The position numbers and the translations under genes were made by a program. The notes below the pieces were generated by a model. That model did no database searches. It saw only the letters and a program-made list of their open reading frames with translations, and was not told the origin of the DNA. This document shows, piece after piece, positions 1-9,843 of a stretch of 64,000 nt of DNA (within the stretch, counting starts at the first letter, position 1; every line of letters begins with the position of its first letter). Origin of the DNA: Candidatus Poribacteria bacterium (GTDB lineage Bacteria > Poribacteria > WGA-4E > WGA-3G). The DNA is taken from contig JAJEET010000092.1 in assembly GCA_022820835.1 (NCBI GenBank), positions 1 to 64,000 of the forward strand, in the 5' to 3' direction.

Positions 1-1
1 T

Positions 2-130
2 GTCATAGAACGTTTTTTTCAGCGTTTGAAACAGTATCGTCGGGTTGCCACGCGCTATGATAAATACGCGGTCCGATACCTCGGATTCGTCTATTTTGCC
101 GCTATACTTATCACTACTAAAAAAATGTAA
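2..130 (+). mobile_element. C-terminal end of an IS5-type transposase, cut by the window start
   Basis: Frame 2 reads a 42-residue tail with VIERFFQRLKQYRRVATRY, then D-K and a hydrophobic end, stopping at TAA 128-130. The pattern E-R-x-F-x-x-L-K-x-x-R-x-x-A-T-R-Y-D-K is the well-known C-terminal signature of IS5-family DDE transposases, containing the catalytic E region. The rest of the gene and the left end of the element lie outside the window. The right end should be within about 10 bases after the stop, because leucine-rich-repeat coding sequence of the neighbouring gene begins around 138. No clear terminal inverted repeat can be defined from one end alone. Confidence 0.82.
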
Positions 131-131
131 A

Positions 132-965
132 CACTACGTAGTAAACCTTGTGGAACTTGACCTCAGGGACAACCAGATATCGGATGTGTCCCCGCTGAAA
201 AACCTCATAAATCTCACCGTGCTAGATATTAGTGAAAATCAGATAACAGATTTCTCACCCATCGCTGGGTTAATAGGGAGCTTGGAGGAATATCACACAG
301 ACGCAGTCTTCATGTCAGTAGATGTGAATCGTGATGGAGTCGTAAACGTGGTAGACCTCGTCTTGGTTGCCTCCAACTTTCACAATCCTGATTTCTCGGA
401 TTCCGCTGGTTCTAACATCTATCCAGATGTCAACGGTGATGGTATTGTGGATGTGTTAGACTTGGTCGCTGTCGCAGCGGGAATTGACGCTGCTGCAGCC
501 GCACCGACACTGAAAGAAAAATCAACTGAGACAGTTTACCTCTCTGCCGAGAAACTTGCACAATGGATACAACTCGCCAAGCAACTTGATAGATGGGAAC
601 CACACACACAAAAGGGGCTTGCTGTCTTAGAACAACTCTTAGCCATCTTGACCCATGCGGAAGTATTACCACAAGAGACAGCACTGCTAGCGAACTACCC
701 GAATCCGTTCAACCCTGAGACGTGGATACCCTATCAATTATCAGAACCGGCGGAGGTTAATATCACGATCTATTCTGTGGATGGAAGACTTGTTCGGACC
801 TTGGATTTGGGAGCATTACCTGCAGGTGTATATCACAGCAAGTCTCGTGCGGCATATTGGGATGGTCGTAACGCTTTCGGTGAGTCTGTAGCGAGTGGTG
901 TTTATTTCTATACATTCACTGCCGGTGATTTCAGTGCTACTGGTAAAATGCTCATTGAAAAGTAA
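132..965 (+). pseudogene. 5'-truncated leucine-rich-repeat protein with dockerin pair and FlgD-like C-terminal domain
   Basis: The frame shows leucine-rich-repeat units (LVELDLRDNQISDVSPL, then LTVLDISENQITDFSPI), two dockerin-type calcium loops (DVNRDGVVNVVDL and DVNGDGIVDVLDL), a linker, and a C-terminal beta domain starting NYPNPFNPETWIPY and ending YFYTFTAGDF...LIEK. That last domain resembles FlgD-Ig/type IX-like sorting tails and is nearly the same as the tail of the sulfatase ending at 13519. The frame is open back to 45, but everything before about 132 is a shadow of the transposase, so the native start, signal peptide and earlier repeats are missing. I infer that the insertion element removed or displaced the 5' end. 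Probably a secreted surface protein once; whether it is still expressed is unknown. Confidence 0.75.
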
Positions 966-1114
966 CACTCTTCTTTTGAGAAAAAGATTGAAGAGATGCC
1001 CGGGAACGTTACACAAACAAAACAACTTGTATTACTAAAATAGCGATTTAGGTATTGCAACCGGAAACGCTTTATACAACAGTTAATTAGGCATAGAATG
1101 ACAATCTGAAAAAT

Positions 1115-2110
1115 ATGAAAAAAAAAGCATTAGTCACAGGCGGTGCGGGTTTTATGGGGGCACACGTCGTTGACGAACTCCTCCAGCGTGGCGATACAGA
1201 TGTTATCGCACTTGACGACTTGAGCGGCGGATTCCAAGAAAATCTTAATCCCGCCGCAACTTTTGTTGAAGGAAGTATCCTCAATGTTTCCCTAATAAAC
1301 CAGCTCTGTGAACAATACCAGTTTGACCATATCTATCATCTCGCTGCCTATGCAGCCGAAGGACTCAGCCACTTCATCAAGCGGTTTAACTATCAGAACA
1401 ACCTCATCGGGAGTGTTAACCTTATTAACGCCGCAGTCAACTATGATGTTAAACGGTTTGTGTTCACATCTTCTATTGCCGTTTACGGTGCAAACCAACT
1501 CCCGATGCACGAAGCACTCACACCGATGCCTGAAGATTCCTACGGCATCGCTAAATACGCCGTTGAACTTGAACTCATCGCCGCCAAACGACTCTTCGAT
1601 TTGGACTATACCATTTTTCGACCGCACAACGTCTACGGAGAACTCCAAAACATCGGAGACAAATATCGAAACGTCATTGGAATCTTCATGAATAAAATCA
1701 TGCTCGGTGAACCGTTGTTCATCTTTGGCGATGGAGAGCAGACGCGAGCGTTTACGCATATCGCAGACGTCGCACCACACATCGCTCGTTCTGTCGATAT
1801 ACCCGAAACCGCTTGTGAGATTTTCAACGTCGGATCGGATAAGCACGTCTCCGTGAACGAGTTAGCAGATTTAGTGATGACAGCGATGCGTAAGGAGGTT
1901 CCGGTAAAACATCTGCACGAAAGAGAAGAGGTAAAGCACGCCTATTGCACACACGAGAAATTCCATAAAATTTTCGGGAAGGCATCAGAGGTTTCACTTC
2001 CAGACGGTTTAGGTAGAATGGCGGCATGGGCGAAATCTGTTGGACCGCGCACCTCCAAATTATTTGATGATATTGAGATTCGCAAAAACCTACCCGAAGG
2101 CTGGAAATAG
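1115..2110 (+). CDS. NAD-dependent sugar epimerase/dehydratase (extended SDR)
   Basis: A 331-residue protein that opens with the Rossmann glycine motif TGGAGFMG (about residues 8-15) and carries the YGIAK catalytic Tyr-x-x-x-Lys near residue 147 with the preceding serine motif FTSSIAVYG. This is the UDP-glucose 4-epimerase/dTDP-glucose dehydratase superfamily, cytosolic enzymes that remodel nucleotide sugars. It is the first gene of the polysaccharide locus: the flippase start lies only 29 bases downstream. The exact sugar substrate cannot be read from the sequence. The start ATG lies in an A-rich stretch with no strong ribosome site, but the glycine motif begins immediately after it, so the start is secure. 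Confidence 0.9.
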   Translation: MKKKALVTGGAGFMGAHVVDELLQRGDTDVIALDDLSGGFQENLNPAATFVEGSILNVSLINQLCEQYQFDHIYHLAAYAAEGLSHFIKRFNYQNNLIGSVNLINAAVNYDVKRFVFTSSIAVYGANQLPMHEALTPMPEDSYGIAKYAVELELIAAKRLFDLDYTIFRPHNVYGELQNIGDKYRNVIGIFMNKIMLGEPLFIFGDGEQTRAFTHIADVAPHIARSVDIPETACEIFNVGSDKHVSVNELADLVMTAMRKEVPVKHLHEREEVKHAYCTHEKFHKIFGKASEVSLPDGLGRMAAWAKSVGPRTSKLFDDIEIRKNLPEGWK

Positions 2111-2139
2111 GTTTGTCGATCTCTAACCCAGCAATTGCT

Positions 2140-3453
2140 ATGCTCAAAAAACTCCTACAGCACAAAACCTTGTGGGTAATGATGATCACCTTTGCTGGAA
2201 TGGGGTTGAGCCTCCTCGTTCGTGCTATCTTGATCCCAAGACGGTTCGGTTTCAGCGGCATTGCTGATGAGATTATAGCTGCATTGAAAATTGTATTAGT
2301 CGTCGATACGATCGTCCGAGAAGGTGCTAAATTTAGTCTTGTACCACTCTTCATTACACGCAAAAAGGAGTTGACTCACACAGAATACAGACGTTTCACA
2401 AATGGACTCCTCTTTTTTTTAATCGGTGTCGGTTTTGCGATCTTCGCTCTCATTGAACTTCTCGCACCATGGATAACCGCCGGATTGTTAGGGAAACCAA
2501 CTATCAATCCTCAGAGGACAACAGGACTGTTACGACTCTTTGCACCATTAATCATATTCGGGTGCGGTAGCACGGTACTCGGAGCGTTCCTGAACAGTCT
2601 ACAGCGTTTTAAAACCGTTGCCCTCCGAAACGCGTTGCCTGCCGGGATCGCAGCGGTTGTCTTTTTCCTGCTATGGGATACACAAAACCTTGAAAACTAT
2701 GTGGCGATGGCTTATACCGGCGGCTTTATCGCATATTTTGGTTGGTTATGTATCCGAGCGTACCAGATTGGACACCAGTATGAAATTACAAGTATTTCGC
2801 TGGATACACTGCGTTTTTTGAAAAACAGTGTTACATTACCGACACTCGGCTTCGCCATCCGACAAATCACGAACCGCTTGTTGGTTGAAATATATCTCGT
2901 CTCGAAACTTGGAGAAGGAATTATTGCACTCTATGACGCTGCCTTCCGTATTTTCTCTGCCTTACAGACACTCATCGGTACCAGTATAGCAACAACAGGA
3001 TTGCCCGATATGGCAGCCGACAATGCAGTAAACAATAAACGAAAATTAGAACAGACACTCAACCGAAATGCACGCGCCGCTATAATAATCGGGTTCTTGG
3101 CAACCCTGTTCATGCTGATATTTCACGAAAAAATTAGTTGGCTCATATACGGACGTGCTGAACGTGATGACACCGTAGTAGAACTGATAGGACAACTCCT
3201 CTTCTGGCTCAGTGCTGGTATGCTATTCTCTTGTCTCATACCTGTGCTAAATGCCGGACTTTACGCACAAAAGGCGTACCGGTCTATTTTCGTAAATATG
3301 ATAACAATGGCACTGCTCAATTTTCTGATTGCCTACGGATTAATCGAAACGTGGTGGATCCTTGGTGTCGCACTGTCCGTATCAATTACCGCACTCCTTG
3401 CTGTCGGAAACCTGACGTACCTCCTTCAAAGGACGCGGGTTTCTTGGTTTTAG
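2140..3453 (+). CDS. MOP-superfamily polysaccharide/lipid-linked flippase (MurJ/Wzx-like)
   Basis: A roughly 437-residue integral membrane protein with many hydrophobic helices and the N-terminal pattern LLVRAILIPRRFG...IADEI, resembling the MurJ/MviN region where A..FG.....DA.. is typical. The family flips undecaprenyl-linked glycans across the inner membrane. The open frame extends to a TTG at 2113, but the ATG at 2140 is preferred. Position right after an epimerase and ahead of sulfotransferases and a polymerase-like protein points to a Wzx role in capsule or exopolysaccharide export rather than the housekeeping lipid II role. That assignment is inference from context. Confidence 0.8.
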   Translation: MLKKLLQHKTLWVMMITFAGMGLSLLVRAILIPRRFGFSGIADEIIAALKIVLVVDTIVREGAKFSLVPLFITRKKELTHTEYRRFTNGLLFFLIGVGFAIFALIELLAPWITAGLLGKPTINPQRTTGLLRLFAPLIIFGCGSTVLGAFLNSLQRFKTVALRNALPAGIAAVVFFLLWDTQNLENYVAMAYTGGFIAYFGWLCIRAYQIGHQYEITSISLDTLRFLKNSVTLPTLGFAIRQITNRLLVEIYLVSKLGEGIIALYDAAFRIFSALQTLIGTSIATTGLPDMAADNAVNNKRKLEQTLNRNARAAIIIGFLATLFMLIFHEKISWLIYGRAERDDTVVELIGQLLFWLSAGMLFSCLIPVLNAGLYAQKAYRSIFVNMITMALLNFLIAYGLIETWWILGVALSVSITALLAVGNLTYLLQRTRVSWF

Positions 3454-3587
3454 CGGAGTTATCGATTATAGTGAAATCGAAAAATAAAGCGAAACTTTTA
3501 TAGTAGAGTTTGAAAATATATTTTTGACAGACAGCACCCCTTAACTGAAAACGGCTCTCACTGCAAGGCACGATAACTGAAACTATT

Positions 3588-4523
3588 ATGAAAAATATTG
3601 GGGACTACAATTATCTTATTGTAGGCGGTACGACAAAAGCCGCAACAACTTCGCTGTTCGCTTATCTATCCGATCATCCCGCTATTTGTGCTGCTACCTA
3701 TAAGGAGACACGCTTTTTTCTGAGTAGTAATTACCCGCTCCCGTCAAAATATCGATACAATGGCGATCTTGAGGAATATGCATCGTTGTTTCCTAACTGT
3801 AGTGAAACACTGCTACGGATGGAATCAACACCTGATTATCTATATTGTGAAAAAGCGCGTCAGAGGATCACCGAGTTCCTGCCGTACGCGAAACTGGTCT
3901 TCAGTCTCCGAGAACCGATTTCGAGGTTAATCTCGTGGTACCGGTTCGCAAAGCAGATCGGTAAATTGCCACAAACCCTAAGTTTTGATGCTTATGTCGA
4001 GTTGTTGTTCGCTGCTGAACACAAACGGCAAGAAGAACAGCACTTGCAAACACTCCAGCAAGGGTGTTATACTATCTACTTAAAACCATACCTCAGCCAA
4101 TTGGGACCAGCACGCGTTCACATACTCTTTTATGAAGAATTAGCAACGCAACCAGCACAAATAATGGCGAGTTTATGCAACTTCGCCGATATAGATGCCG
4201 ATTTTTATGAAAATTACATTTTTAAAGTAACAAACCGTACCGAAAAGATGCGCAATTCCACGTTGCACCAGAAATATAGAGACTTCCGGTTTCGATTACG
4301 ACAATGGACACATAACAAACCGATCATTCATAATCCGTTGCGTGGAATCAGACAAATAATTGAGCCGCTCTACCTGCGCTTGAACACACAACCGGAAAAG
4401 ACAATCCAGATGTCGGAAGAAACGCGACATCGCTTGCTGAATTATTATCAACCTGATATTGATGCCCTTTCCGAATTAATACGGAAACCACTGCCATGGA
4501 AACCTCTAAAAAAATCCGATTAA
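3588..4523 (+). CDS. Sulfotransferase (glycan type), first of four
   Basis: A 311-residue protein whose N terminus has the PAPS 5'-phosphosulfate loop region GGTTKAATTSLFAYLSDHP and, around residue 106, the 3'-phosphate region FSLREPISRLISWY. These are hallmarks of the Sulfotransfer_1 family, which moves sulfate from PAPS to hydroxyl or amino groups on sugars. The usual K-x-G-T/S loop reads K-A-A-T-T here, a mild deviation. Its last 28 bases overlap the next sulfotransferase, so the pair is co-translated. No signal peptide is visible, so it probably acts in the cytosol on lipid-linked intermediates. The acceptor is unknown. Confidence 0.85.
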   Translation: MKNIGDYNYLIVGGTTKAATTSLFAYLSDHPAICAATYKETRFFLSSNYPLPSKYRYNGDLEEYASLFPNCSETLLRMESTPDYLYCEKARQRITEFLPYAKLVFSLREPISRLISWYRFAKQIGKLPQTLSFDAYVELLFAAEHKRQEEQHLQTLQQGCYTIYLKPYLSQLGPARVHILFYEELATQPAQIMASLCNFADIDADFYENYIFKVTNRTEKMRNSTLHQKYRDFRFRLRQWTHNKPIIHNPLRGIRQIIEPLYLRLNTQPEKTIQMSEETRHRLLNYYQPDIDALSELIRKPLPWKPLKKSD

Positions 4524-5422
4524 TGATTGTTGGCGCGCAAAAGTCAGGGACATCTTCGCTACTTCGCTACTTGGCGCAACATCCTGACATCCACACACAT
4601 CCGCAGCCAGAGATGACGTTTTTCCTGCAGGAACGGGAATACACGCGGGGTTATAAATGGGCTTTCGCCAAATACTTCGCAGGCGAAAACGACTACACCG
4701 AAATTGAAGACAAGCAGCTTATTGCTAAAAATGTGATGGTGATGCATTCGCCAGAAGTCATGCAGCGGATCTACACACACAATCCTGATATGCACCTCGT
4801 CGTTCTCCTACGAGAACCCGTCGCACGCGCGTATTCCGCTTACTGGTGGGCACGACGGAGAGGATGGGAGAATATCAAGACCTATGAAGAGGCACTCGCT
4901 GCAGAAGAGGATCGTCTAAACGAAGACTGGTTTAAATGGCGACAGTGTGCATATCAGTACAACAGTATCTATTATCCGCATGTCAAAAACCTGATAACCC
5001 AATTCGGTTCCGACCATGTGCATTGCATTCTAACGGACGATCTGAAAGAAGATGCCGAAGCTGTTTGCAAACAAATTTTTCATCATATCGGTGTCGATAC
5101 CAATTTTAAACCCGTCATCGGTGAAAAACATAATCAAGCTGCCATGCCACGTTCTGAACGTTTCAACTATCTATTTACGCAATTTCTGGCATCCCACAAC
5201 CCATTGAGAAGAGCTATTCGGAAACTCGTCCCTGATGCCACCGCATACAAATTGAGAAAAACCATTCTCGATTGGAACGACAAACCCCAGAAAAATACGG
5301 AATCGGCTCCACCACCACTCAATCCGGCGACACGCAAACATCAGATGGCGTATTTTAAACCCTTTAACGAACAATTAGCTGAATTGTTAGACAGAGACCT
5401 TTCATCTTGGTATAGTATTTAA
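4496..5422 (+). CDS. Sulfotransferase, second of four
   Basis: A 308-residue protein with VGAQKSGTSSLLRYLAQHP at residues about 12-30, a textbook 5'-PSB loop (K-S-G-T-S), and LLREPVARAYSAYWW near residue 105 as the 3'-phosphate site. It is close to the heparan-sulfate-type Sulfotransfer_1 family. The start codon lies inside the preceding sulfotransferase (28-base overlap). It is clearly diverged from its neighbour rather than a recent copy, suggesting a different acceptor or position on the same glycan (inference). Confidence 0.9.
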   Translation: METSKKIRLMIVGAQKSGTSSLLRYLAQHPDIHTHPQPEMTFFLQEREYTRGYKWAFAKYFAGENDYTEIEDKQLIAKNVMVMHSPEVMQRIYTHNPDMHLVVLLREPVARAYSAYWWARRRGWENIKTYEEALAAEEDRLNEDWFKWRQCAYQYNSIYYPHVKNLITQFGSDHVHCILTDDLKEDAEAVCKQIFHHIGVDTNFKPVIGEKHNQAAMPRSERFNYLFTQFLASHNPLRRAIRKLVPDATAYKLRKTILDWNDKPQKNTESAPPPLNPATRKHQMAYFKPFNEQLAELLDRDLSSWYSI

Positions 5423-5524
5423 CAGTCAGGCTCCTATCGTCTAAAGAAGCCTAATATATTGCACGAATTGCACGAACGGAACGATTTCTAATCGCTAATT
5501 GCTAACTGCTGACTCCCATAGAAT

Positions 5525-6904
5525 ATGATTTACTTTCTAACAGGATTCGTCGCTTTTGAAGAGTTTATACTGAAGTTTTTACCGGTTAGTGATACGGTCT
5601 ATTCCTATTTAAGGTTTGTCAGTGAAATTCTCATCTATGTTGCTTTCGGAAAACTCGTCATTCACAAAATTCATAAAGGTATCCCATTCGTCAAAACAGC
5701 CATTGATTTACCAGTTATAGGGTTTTATAGCGTCGTTCTCGTTTCAATATTGGTAAACCAGTCTCCATTGATGGGAAGTCTTTACAACATTCGGCCAATG
5801 GCTCGATATATTGTGCTATTTTATCTTGTCGCAAACTCTTCCCTGTCTGAAAGAAGAATCGCAACATTTCTGCGAATAATCCTCGGGATCGGTATATTCC
5901 AACTTGCTGCCGGTCTCATTCAGTGGGTAGGGGGTTCCACGGCGTTTGAATTCTTCCTGCCACGTGAATCAACACTCGGCATCGCCGGATTTACAAAAGA
6001 ATATAGGCTGCTTGAACTCGGCAGAGAAATTGGAAGCGTCTACGGAACTTTAGGCGATACCGTGATTTACGGTATTTTTATGATTCTCGTTCTCGTCATC
6101 TATCTATCGCGTATCCAGCGATTGGAGTACCTGAACCTACTCGGCGCAGCGGTGCTATTTTTCTTCATCGCCCGTTCATATTCGCGCGCCGCTACCTTCT
6201 CAGCACTCCTCGCCGGAGGCGCATGGTACTATTTCCATTTCGGATGGAAAAAAACACTCCAACTCGCAGGTGTAACCGGGTTGGTCTTCAGCCTGTTGTT
6301 AGCAGTGGTAAACCCCTTCAACCTTGAATACATAAATCCACGCAAAGCAAGGGTCGGTCTTGTCGGCAACGTGACAGGTGTGTTTTCTGGAGACTATGTT
6401 CGTATTGCCCAAAAACAGAGACTCGGCGCACTAATCGGGAATGTCCCGACTGTCCTCGTCAACAAACCAATCTTAGGCTACGGCGCGGATCAAAACTCTA
6501 CCATCGAGGGACTCAATATGAGCAAACGATCGTTCCTCCTGAAAGTACTCAGTAAAAGCGGTTTCAAGGATGTATATTGGGTTGCAATCCTCTGCTTCTA
6601 TGGTTTGTTGGGCCTCGGTTTCTTTGCATTAATATTTTTTCAACTCTTTCGCGCCGCACTCAACCTCTATAAGAGATCCATCAGGACGACATCTTTTATA
6701 AGACAGGATGCCCCTGCTTCACGCGTGACACAGCAGATCGCAATCATCATGCTCTGCCTCGTCGCTGTTACCGTATTCTTGCTCTTTTTTAATCGCACCC
6801 TTGAATATCGAGGCTACGGATTCTATTTTTGGCTCTGTGCCGGGCTCATGTTTGCCAGCGATCGGGCACTCCCGACATATAGACCTCTGAAGGTAACACT
6901 ATGA
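5525..6904 (+). CDS. O-antigen ligase/polymerase-like membrane protein (Wzy/WaaL type)
   Basis: A 459-residue protein dominated by hydrophobic helices, with a large central polar loop (about residues 265-335) before the final helices and an arginine-rich short segment FFIARSYSRAATFSALLAGG near residue 215. This layout is that of the O-antigen ligase/polymerase family, which joins lipid-linked repeat units or transfers glycan in the periplasm. Sequence signatures in this family are weak, so polymerase versus ligase cannot be decided. Its place between sulfotransferases and after a flippase supports polymerisation of the locus product. Confidence 0.75.
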   Translation: MIYFLTGFVAFEEFILKFLPVSDTVYSYLRFVSEILIYVAFGKLVIHKIHKGIPFVKTAIDLPVIGFYSVVLVSILVNQSPLMGSLYNIRPMARYIVLFYLVANSSLSERRIATFLRIILGIGIFQLAAGLIQWVGGSTAFEFFLPRESTLGIAGFTKEYRLLELGREIGSVYGTLGDTVIYGIFMILVLVIYLSRIQRLEYLNLLGAAVLFFFIARSYSRAATFSALLAGGAWYYFHFGWKKTLQLAGVTGLVFSLLLAVVNPFNLEYINPRKARVGLVGNVTGVFSGDYVRIAQKQRLGALIGNVPTVLVNKPILGYGADQNSTIEGLNMSKRSFLLKVLSKSGFKDVYWVAILCFYGLLGLGFFALIFFQLFRAALNLYKRSIRTTSFIRQDAPASRVTQQIAIIMLCLVAVTVFLLFFNRTLEYRGYGFYFWLCAGLMFASDRALPTYRPLKVTL

Positions 6905-6934
6905 AATTTTTCGCACGGATAGGGCAGATAGAAT

Positions 6935-8563
6935 ATGATAAATAAAAGTTCTTTCTTAAGTAGATATTCGCAGCTTACAAATGGACATCACGCCTTTAAC
7001 AAATCGTGTTGGACTTACTGTGTAACACTCATCGGTTTGATGCTGCTGATTATCGGTTGCCAGGATCGAAAACAACCATCGGATATGCAACTACATTTAG
7101 AGGTTGACACGCGCAACGCACAACCACTCCGTCAGGCGCTCTACGGCTTCAATACAAATATGATGAGCGGCGACTACGGATACCTTGATCCCGACTTTGT
7201 CGAATTAACGAAGGCACTTGCCCCGAAAACATTGCGGTTTCCCGGCGGAGCTGTCGGCAACTTTTATCATTGGAAAATTGGTGGCTTTCTTGAGGAGGAA
7301 ATGGCATCAACCCTCAATCTAAAACTTAATCAACGAAATAAAGGAAATTACGCCAAACTTCAAAGGCGACGCGATGGTAAAATTCTTTTTGACGATTTTA
7401 TGCAGTTGTGCAACACCTTGAAGATAACGCCTGTTGTCGTCGTGAATTTGTGGACAGGCAGCTCGGCCGAGAGTGCCGCGTGGGTCCGTTACGCGAAAGA
7501 TAAGGGGTACCGCATTAAGCATTGGGAACTGGGAAACGAGTACTATTTACCACACTACCTCAACAAATACCCGACCCCTAGTGCCTACATCAAAGAAGCT
7601 AAGCAACATGCCACAGCCATGAAAACCGTTAACCCAGATATAAAAGTATCCGTCTGTGCGACACCCATCGCTTTTCATAAAGACGGGTGGTTCATAAAAA
7701 CGCAGCAACGCAAATGGGATGAGGCCCTCGCAGCAGATACCAGCTTTTTCGATGCTTACTCCGTCCATGTTTATGCCTACAAAGCTGTTAGAAAAAAAGA
7801 TATTGAGGAAATGCGAGGCTATCTCATGGGGTGGATCCACTTTGCGGTACCAGAGGCACTTGAATACTATCAAGAATTATTTCCGAATAAGGAGATGTGG
7901 ATAACCGAGTGGAACATCGCGAATCCTGCTAACCGTGTTGCAAACACGCAACTCCACGCAATGTATGCTGGCGATTTTTTCCTAAAGATGTTAGCCATGC
8001 CTAACGTCACACACGCCAACTTTCATGTCATCACCGGGCCCGGCAAAGGATTTCCAGCGTTTTCGCCGGTAACGCCTGTTAACCCTAGGACCTTTTGGAA
8101 ATATGGCGGGGAACCAGAGACAGACTTCGGAAACACGATTCGCCGTGCCGTCTATCCGACTTTTCAATTGATTGGTGAAGCATTCGCGCAAGCAGATACG
8201 CAGTTTACGCTCTCAATCCAAAACCAACCCTCCCTTTCCGGTGCTATAGAATATTCCGGAAAACAGATGTCCGGCATTCAGGCACAAGCCATAGGACAGA
8301 AAGATGCCAAAAATCTCGTTGTTCTCGTCAGCAATCGTACAGGGGAGCAGCACATACCGCAACTTTTCATCAATGGCAAACACTACAAAGGATACCTCAC
8401 CTATCGTTATGTTGCCAATGACAGACTCAACGCCACAAACGGAGGCAACGCCGAAATGGAGGGATCCGGCAAAATAGAAATCAATATCCAAGAATGGAAT
8501 GGAAACGCAACAGAACTCGCTATCAAAAAAAACAGTTTCGGGATTCTGGAGATAAAAAGATAG
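6935..8563 (+). CDS. Lipoprotein glycoside hydrolase, clan GH-A (GH51/GH39-like)
   Basis: A 542-residue protein with a lipoprotein signal ending LMLLIIGC (Cys42 as the lipidation site, after a rather long N-terminal region). It has the clan GH-A acid/base motif ELGNEY (Glu202) and a nucleophile-type motif WITEWN (Glu325), followed by a C-terminal beta domain. The pairing G-N-E and E-W-N resembles alpha-L-arabinofuranosidases and related exo-enzymes. It is expected to be anchored in an envelope membrane facing the periplasm or surface, where it could trim or edit the polysaccharide made by this locus. The substrate is not readable from the sequence. Confidence 0.75.
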   Translation: MINKSSFLSRYSQLTNGHHAFNKSCWTYCVTLIGLMLLIIGCQDRKQPSDMQLHLEVDTRNAQPLRQALYGFNTNMMSGDYGYLDPDFVELTKALAPKTLRFPGGAVGNFYHWKIGGFLEEEMASTLNLKLNQRNKGNYAKLQRRRDGKILFDDFMQLCNTLKITPVVVVNLWTGSSAESAAWVRYAKDKGYRIKHWELGNEYYLPHYLNKYPTPSAYIKEAKQHATAMKTVNPDIKVSVCATPIAFHKDGWFIKTQQRKWDEALAADTSFFDAYSVHVYAYKAVRKKDIEEMRGYLMGWIHFAVPEALEYYQELFPNKEMWITEWNIANPANRVANTQLHAMYAGDFFLKMLAMPNVTHANFHVITGPGKGFPAFSPVTPVNPRTFWKYGGEPETDFGNTIRRAVYPTFQLIGEAFAQADTQFTLSIQNQPSLSGAIEYSGKQMSGIQAQAIGQKDAKNLVVLVSNRTGEQHIPQLFINGKHYKGYLTYRYVANDRLNATNGGNAEMEGSGKIEINIQEWNGNATELAIKKNSFGILEIKR

Positions 8564-8815
8564 TCACGGATGGTAGCCGTAGGTCTTGTATTTACCCGCT
8601 TATAGTAGACCCTGTAATTATTTGCACATGTTTTGAAGAGACGGGAGAACCATGAATGGTTTCCCTACTACGAACGCTGCTTTTGTAAGAGACAAGTGTA
8701 TAAGTAATTCCAAAATCTACTAAAAAAATTGGACATTTCCCCAATTGCGTCGGAATTCACCGGATACCATCGTGGAACGTAGTGGAACGATGCACAGATT
8801 TTAATAATTTAAAAA

Positions 8816-9811
8816 ATGATATTTATTGTAGGTAATAGTCGCAGCGGAACGACAATGATGGGGCGCATATTCGGAAAGCATCCAAGAGTTTACACTTTTG
8901 GCGAACTCCATTTCTTCGGTCAGTTAGCTGCCGCCCCTTTTTCATCAAAAACACATACAAAAGAGATAGAGAAACTCGCTACACAATTATTTTGCGTGCA
9001 ACGTGAAGGCTATCGCACACACGGCAAGGCACACCGATTCCTAAGCGAGGCACAAGCGTTTCTCGCAGGTTTAACCGCCTATCCAGATACATCGACTGCA
9101 CTCTTTGAGGCATTTCTCTATCATGAGACCGCTGAAAATGATAAAACGATTCCTTGCGACCAAACACCACGTAACGTTTTCTATATTGCCGATATTCTTG
9201 ACCTTTACCCAAACGCACGGGTTATTAACATGATTCGTGACCCACGCGACGTACTACTATCCCAGAAAAGGAAGTGGAAACGTAGATTCCTCGGCGGTAG
9301 TGATATGCCCATGAAAGAAACGCTACGGGATTGGATGAACTACCATCCGATAACCATCAGCCATATATGGCGGACAGCTGTTAATGCAGCAGATCAATTT
9401 GCACAGCATGAACGGGTTATCTCTGTCTACTTTGAAGAACTCCTTGCATACCCGCAAAAAACAGTCAAATGCCTCTGCGACTTTGTCGGTATCACTTACA
9501 CCGATCAGATGCTCCAAGTCCCACAAGTCGGTTCCTCCGTCGCCGAGGATCAACCGCAACAACTCGGCATCAATCCGCAGCGAGCATACAGTTGGCAGGA
9601 CAGTGAACTCAGTTCCACTGAAATTTACCTCAATCAAACGATAACTGCGATACTGATGAAGAAACATAACTATACGCCTGTATCAATAAAACCTAATATC
9701 GCGAGTTTAGGACTTCATCTACTCACGTTTCCGCTGAAATTAGCGGGAGCATTTTTCTTTAACCTTGACCGGGTGAAAAACATCCGTGAAACTCTAAAAA
9801 GAAGGTTTTAA
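8816..9811 (+). CDS. Sulfotransferase, third of four
   Basis: A 331-residue protein that begins almost directly with the 5'-PSB loop VGNSRSGTTMMGRIFGKHP (R-S-G-T-T) and shows NMIRDPRDVLLSQKRKWK near residue 140 as the 3'-phosphate region. This is the Sulfotransfer_3-like group, distinct from the two genes at 3588 and 4496. The preceding 252-base gap has no recognisable gene; it contains the segment cttatagtagaccctgtaat, which may be an interspersed repeat. The C terminus ends in a short hydrophobic and basic tail of unknown role. Confidence 0.85.
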   Translation: MIFIVGNSRSGTTMMGRIFGKHPRVYTFGELHFFGQLAAAPFSSKTHTKEIEKLATQLFCVQREGYRTHGKAHRFLSEAQAFLAGLTAYPDTSTALFEAFLYHETAENDKTIPCDQTPRNVFYIADILDLYPNARVINMIRDPRDVLLSQKRKWKRRFLGGSDMPMKETLRDWMNYHPITISHIWRTAVNAADQFAQHERVISVYFEELLAYPQKTVKCLCDFVGITYTDQMLQVPQVGSSVAEDQPQQLGINPQRAYSWQDSELSSTEIYLNQTITAILMKKHNYTPVSIKPNIASLGLHLLTFPLKLAGAFFFNLDRVKNIRETLKRRF

Positions 9812-9843
9812 AACTGACAACCGATAACTGATAACAACTTCCT

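Noticed and set aside
45..131. First codons of the LRR frame as a real N terminus
   Set aside because: They are out of frame with, but on top of, the IS5-type transposase tail and lack a signal peptide.
1292..1846. 184-codon minus-strand frame within the epimerase
   Set aside because: Opposite-strand shadow of a well-supported enzyme; no motif or start signal.
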